The notes beneath the pieces were generated by a model that did no database searches, was not told the DNA's origin, and saw nothing but the letters and a program-made list of their open reading frames with translations. A program made the translations under genes and the position numbers. This document shows, in pieces, positions 1-8,784 of a stretch of 64,000 bases of DNA; position 1 is the stretch's first letter, and each line of letters starts with the position of its first letter. The stretch spans positions 372,001-436,000 of the forward strand of contig CAJXUD010000001.1 of NCBI GenBank assembly GCA_913061415.1, written 5' to 3'. This stretch comes from an uncultured Oleispira sp. Lineage in GTDB: Bacteria; Pseudomonadota; Gammaproteobacteria; Pseudomonadales; Oceanobacteraceae.

Positions 1-488
1 GTATCAAATTGCCAGCTCACATGACCTTCACTGCTGCCTGTGGTGGCTGCGGTTTGCAGCTGTCCGCCGTAATAGGGATCGTGATTACCCTGAGCGTCAC
101 CTAAGCGAAACAATAATCCTAAACCGACTTCGCCATTGGCTTTTAAGCTCGGTGTTCGACCGGATACAAAATGACAATTACTGCATGCAGAGGTAATGGT
201 TAATGGACCTAATCCATCAAGTAACGGTCTTGAACCCGGAGCGGCGGTCCACTCGGCCGTGAATAGTTCTCGGCCTTTTGATGCGTTACCCAGTTCGGCT
301 AAATTGAGGCCAGGGATAAACTGCAGAAAAGGAAAGTCTGGGTTAAATTCAGCGGTGGCGTTGCCGGCGTTGGGTTGCCAAGTAATAACTTCATCGTTTA
401 TCGGAGCGTTTTTATTCTGGCCATCATTGAAATTGCAGCCAGCTAACAAGGTCATGGCCGCGGCTAATAGGTATTGTTTTTTAATCAT
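1..488 (-). CDS. Di-heme oxidoreductase family (DUF1111) lipoprotein, C-terminus cut by window edge
   Basis: Reading from ATG at 488 towards base 1 gives an uninterrupted frame of about 162 codons that runs off the window. It begins MIKKQYLLAAAMTLLAGC, a lipoprotein signal with lipobox LAGC, so the mature protein should be membrane anchored facing the periplasm. A heme c site (CSNCH) follows at about residue 105, in the context LDGLGPL...CSNCHFVSGRTPS...LLFRLGD...YYGGQLQ, which is the N-terminal pattern of the DUF1111 di-heme 'thiol oxidoreductase/peroxidase' family. In other proteobacteria that family is often found beside imelysin-type iron-regulated genes (known from the family). A purine-rich GGGAG lies just before the ATG. 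The gene lies 92 bases downstream of the RCC1 lipoprotein on the same strand and could be co-transcribed. The second heme site is outside the window. Confidence 0.8.
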   Translation of the reverse strand, partial: MIKKQYLLAAAMTLLAGCNFNDGQNKNAPINDEVITWQPNAGNATAEFNPDFPFLQFIPGLNLAELGNASKGRELFTAEWTAAPGSRPLLDGLGPLTITSACSNCHFVSGRTPSLKANGEVGLGLLFRLGDAQGNHDPYYGGQLQTAATTGSSEGHVSWQFD

Positions 489-523
489 GGGAGTCTTTTA
501 GGGTATTACTTGATACGGATGTT

Positions 524-545
524 CACGGTTAAGAAAATAACCATG
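524..545 (-). repeat. Weak hairpin between RCC1 and DUF1111 genes
   Basis: CACGGTTA (524-531) faces TAACCATG (538-545) with one G-U type mismatch and a 6-base loop. There is no T-run, so it is not a convincing terminator. It may be a processing or partial attenuation structure between the two lipoprotein genes. Confidence 0.3.
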
Positions 546-580
546 AGCAGCCGTCATTAGAATTTACAAAGTTTTTAATA

Positions 581-2089
581 TTACGGGTTAGTAAACGGTA
601 TTTGTAGAGGCAGCTTATATGTCCAGCGATGAATGGTACTTTCTCCACCTCCTAAAGAACCTTCAAAGCTCCAGCCCCAAGCAAAGACTTCGCCATCGTT
701 ACGAATCGCCAACGTATGCAGCGCCCCGTTACCCAGATCAGCGACATTCCCCAATTCTAATATAGGGCTGCTTGGCTGGGTCACGTTGTCATCTGCTTCG
801 ATGCCCAATGTGCCCATCATATTTTGTCCCCACGGATAGACTTTGCCGTCGCTGCGTTTTACAAAACTTTGGTTGCCTTTAGCCCAAATAGCAACCGCGT
901 CATCAAACCAAGGTAATAACTTAGGGGTTAGAATATCAGCGTCCCACACTTCCTCTGCGGTAGTCGTATCTTTAGGTCTCATGCCGACTTGGCTGCTGAA
1001 GTTAAGTCCCCAGCCATATATTTTACCCGATTCGGTTAGCGCAATGGCGTGGCCTTTACCACTAGCAATACTGATCACGGCTTCGTCAATCGTAACTTGA
1101 GTCGGGGTAGGATGGGTATCAGAATCTTTCATTCCATTCGCTAATTGGCCATTTCTATTACTTCCCCAGGCCCATAGACGGCCATCCTCATCAATCGCAT
1201 AAGACGCGGCCGAGGCGGAAATTTGTACTATGTTGCTTAGGTTAGGAATAGCGACAGGGGTATCTTGATGTTCTGTGGTGCCATCCCCTAATTGGCCTTT
1301 TGAGTTATCTCCAAAAGCCAGAAGTGTCCCATCGCCTTTTAATAATAAAGCGTGATTATTACTGCGACTGATTGCTACGATGTTGGATAGACCTTCTATT
1401 TTTACTGGGCGAGTATGATCGGTATTATCAATGATGCCGTCGTCGGCAATGCCTAGTCCTAGTTGACCATTTTTACCATAGCCCCAGCTCCATACCTGGC
1501 CATTAACATCTAATGCAGACGATGAGTTTTGAGCAAGTGCCAGTGATACGAATTGAATATCAGAAATTAACGTTGGAGTAACAGGGTGAACTGCGGGTGT
1601 AGCTTCTGAGTTATCACTAATTTTAGTGGAAGCCCCTATGCCTACTTGCCCTTTATTGTTGCGACCCCAGAGATAGGCTTTGCCATTTTTAATCACCCCA
1701 GAATGTGCACCGCCAGCACTGGCTTGCGAACCAAAATAGAAGCTCGCTTGGCTAGCTGTATCATTGTCTGAGGTATCGGTTGCAATAACCGTGTAGGTAT
1801 TTTCCCCTGCGTTGGCTGTAATCAGTGCGCTGAATACCCCTTCGTTTAAGGTGGCGATCACCGACTGATCGCCGTTATTGATAACAACCGACTTGAGCTC
1901 AACATCATCCGTGGCTGTACCAGTAATCATCACCTGCCTTGAGTGAGTGACTGTACGGTTATTGGGTACTAAGTTGCTAAGAGTCGGGGCAGCTGTATCT
2001 TGAGAAGAGTTAGATTCTCCGCCACAGGCTGTGAGTAAAAGAGAGCCAGCAAGGGCAAAACTTAAAAATATAGGGGAATTGTTGAGCAT
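581..2089 (-). CDS. RCC1-repeat (regulator of chromosome condensation-like) lipoprotein
   Basis: A 502-residue protein starting MLNNSPIFLSFALAGSLLLTAC; the lipobox LTAC is followed by GGES, typical of an exported lipoprotein. Residues about 33-118 form an Ig-like/cadherin-like domain of the type that precedes bacterial repeat domains (APTLSNLVPNN...GTATDD...ATDTSDNDTA). From about 120 to the end there are roughly seven RCC1-type blades, recognisable by recurring 'GQLGxG', 'WGxNxxGQ' and 'HxLAL' motifs (for example VWSWGYGKNGQLGLG, LLAFGDNSKGQLGDG). RCC1 domains are seven-bladed propellers used for protein binding; in secreted bacterial proteins the partner is usually unknown. The neighbouring gene encodes a DUF1111 heme lipoprotein, which suggests a shared envelope function. 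The specific role is unknown. Confidence 0.85.
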   Translation of the reverse strand: MLNNSPIFLSFALAGSLLLTACGGESNSSQDTAAPTLSNLVPNNRTVTHSRQVMITGTATDDVELKSVVINNGDQSVIATLNEGVFSALITANAGENTYTVIATDTSDNDTASQASFYFGSQASAGGAHSGVIKNGKAYLWGRNNKGQVGIGASTKISDNSEATPAVHPVTPTLISDIQFVSLALAQNSSSALDVNGQVWSWGYGKNGQLGLGIADDGIIDNTDHTRPVKIEGLSNIVAISRSNNHALLLKGDGTLLAFGDNSKGQLGDGTTEHQDTPVAIPNLSNIVQISASAASYAIDEDGRLWAWGSNRNGQLANGMKDSDTHPTPTQVTIDEAVISIASGKGHAIALTESGKIYGWGLNFSSQVGMRPKDTTTAEEVWDADILTPKLLPWFDDAVAIWAKGNQSFVKRSDGKVYPWGQNMMGTLGIEADDNVTQPSSPILELGNVADLGNGALHTLAIRNDGEVFAWGWSFEGSLGGGESTIHRWTYKLPLQIPFTNP

Positions 2090-2129
2090 GTTATCATCAT
2101 TTGATTGGATTTGCGGGAATAGTAATCTA

Positions 2130-2151
2130 AATGAGAATCACACGCAATTGC
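2130..2151 (-). promoter_or_regulatory. Possible Fur-box half site upstream of RCC1 gene
   Basis: AATGAGAATCA at 2130-2140 matches the well-conserved half of gammaproteobacterial Fur boxes, but the other half (CACGCAATTGC) matches poorly. It sits about 40 bases upstream of the RCC1 lipoprotein start. Iron regulation would fit the DUF1111 gene downstream, but the site is only a half match. Confidence 0.25.
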
Positions 2152-2168
2152 ATTTTATATTTAAGTCG

Positions 2169-3881
2169 TTATAAATAGCCTTCATGCTCAAATACCGAGC
2201 GTAAATTCTCTACCGGCATACAACCAGATTCTAAATAGACTTTATGGAAAGCTTGGTCGAGGGCTAAAGCATCTAGGTCTTTTTTATTGGCAGACTGAAT
2301 GTCTTGCTTCAACTTCCAGACTAAGCGATTACCTGTTAGGTAGCTAAGCGGGTAGCTTTGCTCTGTGCTGTACCAGTTAAGTTCGGCCTGCACGCGCCCA
2401 TCGGTGAATCCTGTGGCTTTTTTTAATAGTTTTGCGGCATTTTCAAATACATCATCGCTGTAATCATTTTCAGAATTAAAACCAAGATCCAAGCCCACGT
2501 TTAAGTACTCGCGTTTACCCGTCATAAAGTATAAGTCGATTCCGACGCGAGCAACTAGGCGAGACATTTCACGCTTGGCAATAAAACGTACTTCGTCGAC
2601 CAAGTCTTCACTGATGTAGCCCACATCCAGCATGTAATCTTCTAACATAGTCGTCCAGCCTTCAGCGTGTTCGTTGGCTGAGAAGATTCGACGAATAAAA
2701 GACGGGTGCTGAGCCGCAGTCGCAAACTGTAGGTGATGTCCTGGGATGCCTTCGTGAATCATCATTACAGGAATACCGAGTTCGGTATGTTCTGCGAGCT
2801 GATCTGCTTTAAGGGTTAAATATACTAGACTGGTTTTCTTGCCAGGGCGTAGCGCTAACGGTGGCCACATAGCGCCTGCAGGAATAACAGGTTCTAAGAA
2901 ACTTGGGGTTTGTAATAGGCGAATTTCTTGTTGTGCAGGAATGGCGAATAAGTGGCGCTGCTCAATAAAATTATTGATCGATTGAATCTGATCGGAATAA
3001 TAATTCAGTACAGAGTCCAGTTTGCCTTCTTTTATTTGAGCCGCAAATTTTTCATTTAGGAATTCATGCAGTTGTTCATCGCTGGTCTCTGCGGCTAGTT
3101 CATATTTTTTGCAAAGACGCTTATTTAAACTGGTTAATAGACTTTGCGTATCGGCCATAAAATCACGAGCCATTTGTATGAGCTCAGCAGGGGATTGTTT
3201 GATATTACGCAGCGCTAATAATTCGATGACCTTATCTTCACCAATTTTAAAATCCGTTAAGCATTCGCGAACGCGTAAGTCATTTAAGTAAATTTCCAGT
3301 GCTGAGTTGCAAGTGCGAATGGCTTGTTCAAGCTCGTCGCCTTTTGGATAGCCTGTTTCTTTTGCCCAGCTATAAATAGTTGCGAACAGATCAGGTAAGC
3401 CTTCTCCTTGTTCAACTTCAATATCACGCCAGCGTTTGATGGGTTGGGTAATAATGCTCGCTTCGACTTCTAAGTAAGCGGGTGCTTGTTGTAAGCGAGA
3501 TAGTATATTGTCTAGGCGTGCTTCGGCGGTTCTTTCGTCATTCACAAAAAGCTGAAAAATACCTTCGCTAATACCATCAACGCCCCCAGGCTGGCGGCAA
3601 CGTTGTGGTTGGCCATCTTGTTCGAGTTCGGCAAAGAAAATCTGTTGTTTTAAATAACGTGCCATAAGCTCGAGATCAAGCTGCTGATTGAAGTCTTCGC
3701 CAACGCAATTTTCAAGGCTGGTTAAGATCGTTTTTGCTTGAGCGGTATCGTGTTCAAGCTGTTGCAAGCTAGGATCACCGAGTTGATCTAGGTGGCTGGT
3801 ATGCCCAAGACCCATACTGGTATCGGCATCAGATAAAACAAAGAATTTGAAATCTTGGCTAACGGAGGAAAAGTCGGACAT
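2169..3881 (-). CDS. DUF885 family protein (putative zinc metallopeptidase-like)
   Basis: A 570-residue protein of the DUF885 family. The diagnostic segment is HEGIPGHH at residues 376-383, an HExxxGHH-like motif proposed to bind metal in this family. It is preceded by the typical AMWPPLALRPGKKTSLVYL stretch and followed by the family's ANEHAEGWTTMLEDYM motif and a C-terminal region ending near the stop. There is no N-terminal signal peptide (start MSDFSSVSQDFKFF), unlike many lipoprotein or secreted members, so this copy is predicted cytoplasmic. It starts 12 bases after the stop of the GGDEF-EAL gene on the same strand, which suggests a two-gene operon. Substrate is unknown; peptidase activity is inferred only from the motif. 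Confidence 0.82.
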   Translation of the reverse strand: MSDFSSVSQDFKFFVLSDADTSMGLGHTSHLDQLGDPSLQQLEHDTAQAKTILTSLENCVGEDFNQQLDLELMARYLKQQIFFAELEQDGQPQRCRQPGGVDGISEGIFQLFVNDERTAEARLDNILSRLQQAPAYLEVEASIITQPIKRWRDIEVEQGEGLPDLFATIYSWAKETGYPKGDELEQAIRTCNSALEIYLNDLRVRECLTDFKIGEDKVIELLALRNIKQSPAELIQMARDFMADTQSLLTSLNKRLCKKYELAAETSDEQLHEFLNEKFAAQIKEGKLDSVLNYYSDQIQSINNFIEQRHLFAIPAQQEIRLLQTPSFLEPVIPAGAMWPPLALRPGKKTSLVYLTLKADQLAEHTELGIPVMMIHEGIPGHHLQFATAAQHPSFIRRIFSANEHAEGWTTMLEDYMLDVGYISEDLVDEVRFIAKREMSRLVARVGIDLYFMTGKREYLNVGLDLGFNSENDYSDDVFENAAKLLKKATGFTDGRVQAELNWYSTEQSYPLSYLTGNRLVWKLKQDIQSANKKDLDALALDQAFHKVYLESGCMPVENLRSVFEHEGYL

Positions 3882-3893
3882 GTACGCTCGATA

Positions 3894-6242
3894 TTATTTG
3901 TAATTATTTACGACTAAGTTCAATTTGCAGGCCTCTAGCAGAGGCATTGGACGATAGAAGAAAAATCCTTGGATCATATCCACATTGAGATTACCAAGAT
4001 AGGCCAGCTGGTTCGCTTCTTCTACGCCTTCTGCAACAATGATTAATCCTAACTTATGTGCCAGCGAAATAATATGCTCAACAACGAAGCCTGAACGAAT
4101 ATCTTGGGGAATTTTTTTAACGAACGAATAATCGAGCTTGATAACATTAACCGGTAAATTTTGGATGTAAGCAAGAGATGAGTAACCGGTACCAAAATCA
4201 TCAAGAGCAACATGGAAGCCAGCAGACTGCAGCTGCTGGCTTATGCCGATGGCGAGATCAAGGTCTTCTAGCATTGAGCTTTCTGTTAGTTCAAATTCTA
4301 TATATTGCGGCTCGACATCAAACCGGTGGCAGCTGGCTAATAAATCGGTAACCAAGGATGGCTGATTGAAAAGAATAGAGGATAAATTAATGGATAGTCT
4401 AAAGCCCGTATTGTTTTTGTAGTAGCTAATTAGATCATTGGCTTCGGAGAGAATGGTTTCGATAATCGACTTCTCTAACTCCATCATGACCACAGGGTTA
4501 TGCTCGACAATGGGTAAAAAGGTGCCTGGTAATAAAACCCCTTTTTCTGGGTGGTCCCAGCGAATTAATGCTTCTAATCCTTGAATTTCTCCTGTTTTAT
4601 AATTTACTTTTGGCTGGTAGTGAGCAACAAATTCTTGCTTATTAACGGCCTCTGTCACTTCAATAATAAGGGCTTCGTGGCGACTCGCTTTCTCTAAAAT
4701 GAGTAAGTTAAAGGAAGATAGCTTGTCTGACTTGGTATCTTTTGAGTGTTGAAGCGTCAGTTCTGCTCGTGTGGTAAGGGTCGAATTATCTAAGCTGAAA
4801 TCGAGTTTCAAAGCCCCCGAGCGTAGAACAATAGCATCGTTTGCATGGGTGATTTTTTCTAACAATATATTAATACGACGTTCTAGTTCACTAAAGCGTT
4901 CGGCATAAGCAATAATCGCAAATTTGCCGCCATATAAGCTATAAGTATTACTATTTTTCAAGGCACACTCTGTTAATAACCTGGCGACTTGCTGAATAAG
5001 TTGATCTGCAACTTGTAAGCCTTGGTCTTTATTAATTTTTTGCAGACCAGCGATATCGATTAGGACGAGAAATTGATTGTTTCTCTTTTTAATACGGCAT
5101 TCTTCAATGAAGAGCATCATGGAAGAGCGGTTCTTTAAGCCTGTCAGAACGTCTTCAAGGGCTACTTTTTCTAGACTGCTTATGGCCGTGTTTAATTTAC
5201 TCTGTAATGCTCTGTTCCATGAATACATAAATAGAATAATGATTGATGCGATAATGGCCGCTATCAGTACATAGTTAATCCAGCTGCGATCTTGATGAAA
5301 CTCATTGTAAATTGAGTTTGGATTAAAGTGTGCCTGGCCTCCGCTTGTTGAATTAAAGACATCGAGCATAGCGGCCCAGCGATCGGGGCTCGAGGTACCA
5401 ATAGGGACATCATTGATATCGATCAAATCAAACGTTGTTTGAGCTTCATATTGTTGGTGCTTAAGCGTATATGGCTGTGGATTTTTGGTCGGTAATGACA
5501 GGAGATAGTGAATGATTTCTTTGGGATGATTGAGAGCGTAGCTCCAGCCGCGAATCACTGCACGGCGGATGGCGGCTACTCGACCAGGGTTGTTATCTAA
5601 TTCGCTCTGGTTGGTGGCGAGGTTGTCGCCATAAAAGTTAATGCCATAATCTTGTGGTCTAAAATAGTCTACTTCATAGCCCATTTCTTGCAGGAGAAAG
5701 GGCTCGTTACTGATATAGCCATACATAGCAAATACCGCGCCATTCGCTAAGCGAGTAACATCGCCATCATAGTTCGCTCTGAGGTAGTCTTTGGACGTGA
5801 GATTGTTTTTGAGTAACATTGCAGGAATTTGACCCGCGATTTCACCGTTGGCCAACATCAATGATTTACCTCGTAAGTCTTGAATCGACTCAACTTGATT
5901 GGACCTTAAGGTCATTAGCATTTCGGGGGCATGTTGAAAAATGGACGCGACGATAATAATTGGAGAGCCAAGAGCTAACGATCCTAGAGCTTCACTTCCT
6001 AAAACAGCATATTGGCTGGAGCCATTAATGAGTTGGTGGAGATGGTTGGTATTTGGCCCACCTTCGATGAGACGAACGGTTAAGTCTTCATCTTGAAAGT
6101 AGCCTTGTTGTTGCGCAGCGTAATAGCCCGCAAATTGATACTTGTGGTACCACTTCAAATGGATCGAAATGTCTTCTGACATCACCCAAGGAGAGCCAAG
6201 AATTAAAAGTAATAACTGGCAAAGCCGTTTTAGTTGGATCAC
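3894..6242 (-). CDS. Periplasmic THI5/NMT1-type sensor with degenerate GGDEF and intact EAL domain
   Basis: A 782-residue membrane signalling protein. A signal peptide (1-22) is followed by a THI5/NMT1-like substrate-binding domain (about 23-300; HLKWYHKYQFAGYYAA, GYFQDEDL), a transmembrane helix at about 323-341, a GGDEF-type domain (about 360-500) and an EAL domain (about 525-775). The cyclase signature reads GGKF at 438-441 instead of GGDEF/GGEEF, so diguanylate cyclase activity is probably lost. The EAL domain keeps its catalytic features: EAL at 557-559, INLS, FELTES, DDFGTGYSS, IKLD, AEGVE and QGFFFYRP. It is therefore expected to hydrolyse cyclic-di-GMP in response to a periplasmic ligand, possibly thiamine-pyrimidine-like by domain family. 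The ligand is inference. The gene heads a likely operon with the DUF885 gene. Confidence 0.88.
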   Translation of the reverse strand: MIQLKRLCQLLLLILGSPWVMSEDISIHLKWYHKYQFAGYYAAQQQGYFQDEDLTVRLIEGGPNTNHLHQLINGSSQYAVLGSEALGSLALGSPIIIVASIFQHAPEMLMTLRSNQVESIQDLRGKSLMLANGEIAGQIPAMLLKNNLTSKDYLRANYDGDVTRLANGAVFAMYGYISNEPFLLQEMGYEVDYFRPQDYGINFYGDNLATNQSELDNNPGRVAAIRRAVIRGWSYALNHPKEIIHYLLSLPTKNPQPYTLKHQQYEAQTTFDLIDINDVPIGTSSPDRWAAMLDVFNSTSGGQAHFNPNSIYNEFHQDRSWINYVLIAAIIASIIILFMYSWNRALQSKLNTAISSLEKVALEDVLTGLKNRSSMMLFIEECRIKKRNNQFLVLIDIAGLQKINKDQGLQVADQLIQQVARLLTECALKNSNTYSLYGGKFAIIAYAERFSELERRINILLEKITHANDAIVLRSGALKLDFSLDNSTLTTRAELTLQHSKDTKSDKLSSFNLLILEKASRHEALIIEVTEAVNKQEFVAHYQPKVNYKTGEIQGLEALIRWDHPEKGVLLPGTFLPIVEHNPVVMMELEKSIIETILSEANDLISYYKNNTGFRLSINLSSILFNQPSLVTDLLASCHRFDVEPQYIEFELTESSMLEDLDLAIGISQQLQSAGFHVALDDFGTGYSSLAYIQNLPVNVIKLDYSFVKKIPQDIRSGFVVEHIISLAHKLGLIIVAEGVEEANQLAYLGNLNVDMIQGFFFYRPMPLLEACKLNLVVNNYK

Positions 6243-6546
6243 TGAGTAGCCAATATATTAAATAGATAGATATTAAATATAGCACAAGCCTAGAAACTTG
6301 AAGGATGAGTGTAAGAGGGCTATCAGCAACCCAATCGATAGAAGGGTGTTAATAAATAAGTATGAGTCATGTTGAGTGGAACAAAATAAACTCTAGAACG
6401 TCACACTAGCATTCCAAATCTATGCTTAAAAAGTATTTAGCAAAAGCAATGCATCTATCTCTACGTGTACTCAACTCTAAACTGGTAATATTGCAGCTTA
6501 TTAACCTTTATTGCGATATAACTTAAATATCAACTACAGGACTCAT
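6243..6546. other. AT-rich divergent intergenic region
   Basis: No gene is supported between the divergent SBP-GGDEF-EAL gene and the symporter-SBP fusion gene. It contains a 10-base direct repeat, ATATTAAATA, at 6255-6264 and 6270-6279, close to the start of the minus-strand gene and therefore probably in its promoter zone. I see no clear sigma-70 pair. Confidence 0.4.
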
Positions 6547-8655
6547 ATGTTGTTACAGAAAATACCACCATTCCTTCGTATCTTGGTGGCGATGGGCTTA
6601 GGCTTGGGTATTGGTGCTTATACTTCTACTGTCTTTATCGGAGTTGATGCGATTGCGAATGCGTTTGTGATGTTGTTACAAATGACCGCTCTTCCCTATA
6701 TCTCTTTATCCCTCGTTGTAGGAATAGGTGGGTTGTCATCGGCGGGACTAGGCCGAACGTTTAAGAAGAGCCTTCTGATCATTTTTCTATTAATGGCAGC
6801 GGTGCTCTTTTTTATATTCTTGGCGCCGATTGCTTTCCCAGATTGGACGACCGCGGAGTTTTATAGTGCAGAGACGATCAGGGGAACGTCTGAATTTAAT
6901 CTGGTGAATTTATTTATTCCCGCTAACCCCTTTCACTCATTTGCGAATGGGTTGATTCCATCGGTGGTGACTTTTAGTATTTTCATGGGCGCTGGGCTCA
7001 TGAATGTACATCGTAAGAAGCATGCATTGTTACTGCTTGGCAATCTTCAAACCGCTGTTGCAAACATGAGTGTGATGGTGATGCGGTTTGCACCATTGGG
7101 TATTTTTTGTATTGGCTTGCGCGCTGCGGCGACGGTAGATCCTTCTGACCTGGATGGTTTACTGGTTTATATTGTGACGTCAGCGGTTTTGGTCTTTTTG
7201 TTGACCTTTATCGTGCTGCCAACGGTCGTCGCGATTATCACGCCTTTTGGCTATCGACAAATTATGGCGGCCTCGCGCGAAGCGATGGTGACCGCTTTTG
7301 CTACGGGCAGCTTTTTTATTGTGATACCGATCATAGTAGAAAAAACAAAAGCTCTGATTGCTAAGCTGGAATCAACCAATAGAGAAGTTGATAAAGTACC
7401 AGGCATTATTGTGCCCATCACGTTCAGTCTTCCGGTTGGTGGAAAATTATTAGCGCTGCTTTTTACCTTGTTTGCCGCATGGTTTTCTGGCGCGCATATT
7501 TCACTGAGTGATTATGTGACTCTTATTGGAGCCGGAGTGCCTCAGTTATTTGGTACGAGTATTATTGCGCTGCCCAATTTATTGGAGTTATTTAATGTCT
7601 CTGGCTCGATGTTTGATTTCTTCTTAGTGGCTGAAAATTTAATAGTAGGGCGTTTTTCGGCATTGCTGTCGGTGATTTTTTCAGTCTGTCTACCACTGCT
7701 TATAGCGACGAGTATGATTAAACGGTTCACGTTTAAGTGGAAGCAATTTAGCCGAAATCTTTTAATTATTCCGTTGGTCTGCGTTTCAGCTCTAATTTCA
7801 TTGAAATATACCTTTCAGGTGATTAGTTATCAGTATGAAGGTTATAGCAAATTTATTAATCGAGATTTTCTATTCAATGATATACCGACCACGTATTTAG
7901 CTGAGCCAAATGCTTCTAGTGCGGTGGCGCAGCCGTTTAGCGAAGTACTGGATCGGATTAAGCAGAGAGGCTTTTTGAGGGTTGGGTACTTTAGAGATGA
8001 TTTACCGTATTCGTTTAATAATAGTAAAGGTAAGTTGGTTGGGTTTGATATTGAAATCATGAATCAGCTGGCCGGTGATCTGGGGGTGGGCATTCAATTT
8101 GTAAGAATTTTCCGTAAGCAAGCGGCGACACTTTTGTCATCTGGCTATCTTGATATGACTACGGGTATACCGGTGATACCCGACAACATGAAAGAGTTTT
8201 CATTATCACTGCCATATAGTACTCAGCATATCGCTTTTGTGGTTAAGGATGATCGAAGAGCGGAGTTTGTTGAATGGAAAAAAATCGTTAGTCGTAAAGA
8301 TTTGATTATCGGTATTCCTGAAAAGTTCTTTTATGAGAAGGCCATTACCGATAATTTCACTAATGGCAAAGCTTGGAAAATATCAACTCCTAGGCTCTTT
8401 TTTAAGGAGGAGTATAAGCATATCGATGCGATGTTATTTGGTGCTCCTACAGCCTCTGCCTGGACGTTATTGAATCCTAGTTATACTGTGGTAGCACCTC
8501 AGCCTTTAATTCCTGGATTGTCGATGGCATTTCCTATTAACAAGGATGATCTGTCTTTCGAATTGTTTATGAGAAATTGGATTAAGATGAAACAGAAGGA
8601 TAAAACAATTAAGAAGCTATTTAGGTATTGGATTGAGGGTAAGAAACCAGCCTAG
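6547..8655 (+). CDS. DAACS-type symporter fused to a family 3 solute-binding domain
   Basis: A 702-residue protein with start chosen at ATG 6547, preceded by ACAGGA; a TTG at 6511 is less likely. Residues about 1-395 resemble the dicarboxylate/amino-acid:cation symporter (DAACS, GltP/DctA) fold with eight or so hydrophobic segments. An additional transmembrane helix (about 403-421) leads into a periplasmic SBP_bac_3-like domain from about 463 to the end (IKQRGFLRVGYF, PYSFNNSKGKLVGFDIEIM, LDMTTGIPVIPDNMKEF). The canonical NMDGT motif of helix 7 is not present; the corresponding stretch reads SLPVGGKLLALL, and the serine-rich hairpin is AFATGSFFIV. Substrate and coupling ion may therefore differ from classical members. 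Similar fusions exist in marine bacteria as far as I recall. The gene is monocistronic and ends at a strong terminator. Confidence 0.85.
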   Translation: MLLQKIPPFLRILVAMGLGLGIGAYTSTVFIGVDAIANAFVMLLQMTALPYISLSLVVGIGGLSSAGLGRTFKKSLLIIFLLMAAVLFFIFLAPIAFPDWTTAEFYSAETIRGTSEFNLVNLFIPANPFHSFANGLIPSVVTFSIFMGAGLMNVHRKKHALLLLGNLQTAVANMSVMVMRFAPLGIFCIGLRAAATVDPSDLDGLLVYIVTSAVLVFLLTFIVLPTVVAIITPFGYRQIMAASREAMVTAFATGSFFIVIPIIVEKTKALIAKLESTNREVDKVPGIIVPITFSLPVGGKLLALLFTLFAAWFSGAHISLSDYVTLIGAGVPQLFGTSIIALPNLLELFNVSGSMFDFFLVAENLIVGRFSALLSVIFSVCLPLLIATSMIKRFTFKWKQFSRNLLIIPLVCVSALISLKYTFQVISYQYEGYSKFINRDFLFNDIPTTYLAEPNASSAVAQPFSEVLDRIKQRGFLRVGYFRDDLPYSFNNSKGKLVGFDIEIMNQLAGDLGVGIQFVRIFRKQAATLLSSGYLDMTTGIPVIPDNMKEFSLSLPYSTQHIAFVVKDDRRAEFVEWKKIVSRKDLIIGIPEKFFYEKAITDNFTNGKAWKISTPRLFFKEEYKHIDAMLFGAPTASAWTLLNPSYTVVAPQPLIPGLSMAFPINKDDLSFELFMRNWIKMKQKDKTIKKLFRYWIEGKKPA

Positions 8656-8708
8656 TATTATAGTTGTTAGCTTTTAGGCTTGGCTTATTGTTATCTAGGC
8701 TCATAGTC

Positions 8709-8761
8709 AAAAAAAGGCCCCGTGCAATGTTCTATAAGGAACATGGCGCGGGGCCTTTTTT
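8709..8761. terminator. Bidirectional intrinsic terminator
   Basis: A run of A's, GGCCCCGTGCAATGTTC, a short loop (TATAAG), then GAACATGGCGCGGGGCC and a run of T's. The stem is about 17 base pairs with two mismatches, and the A/T runs allow it to serve both the symporter fusion (plus) and the AlgP-like gene (minus). Confidence 0.92.
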
Positions 8762-8784
8762 ATATCTGACTAAAACGAGGGCAA

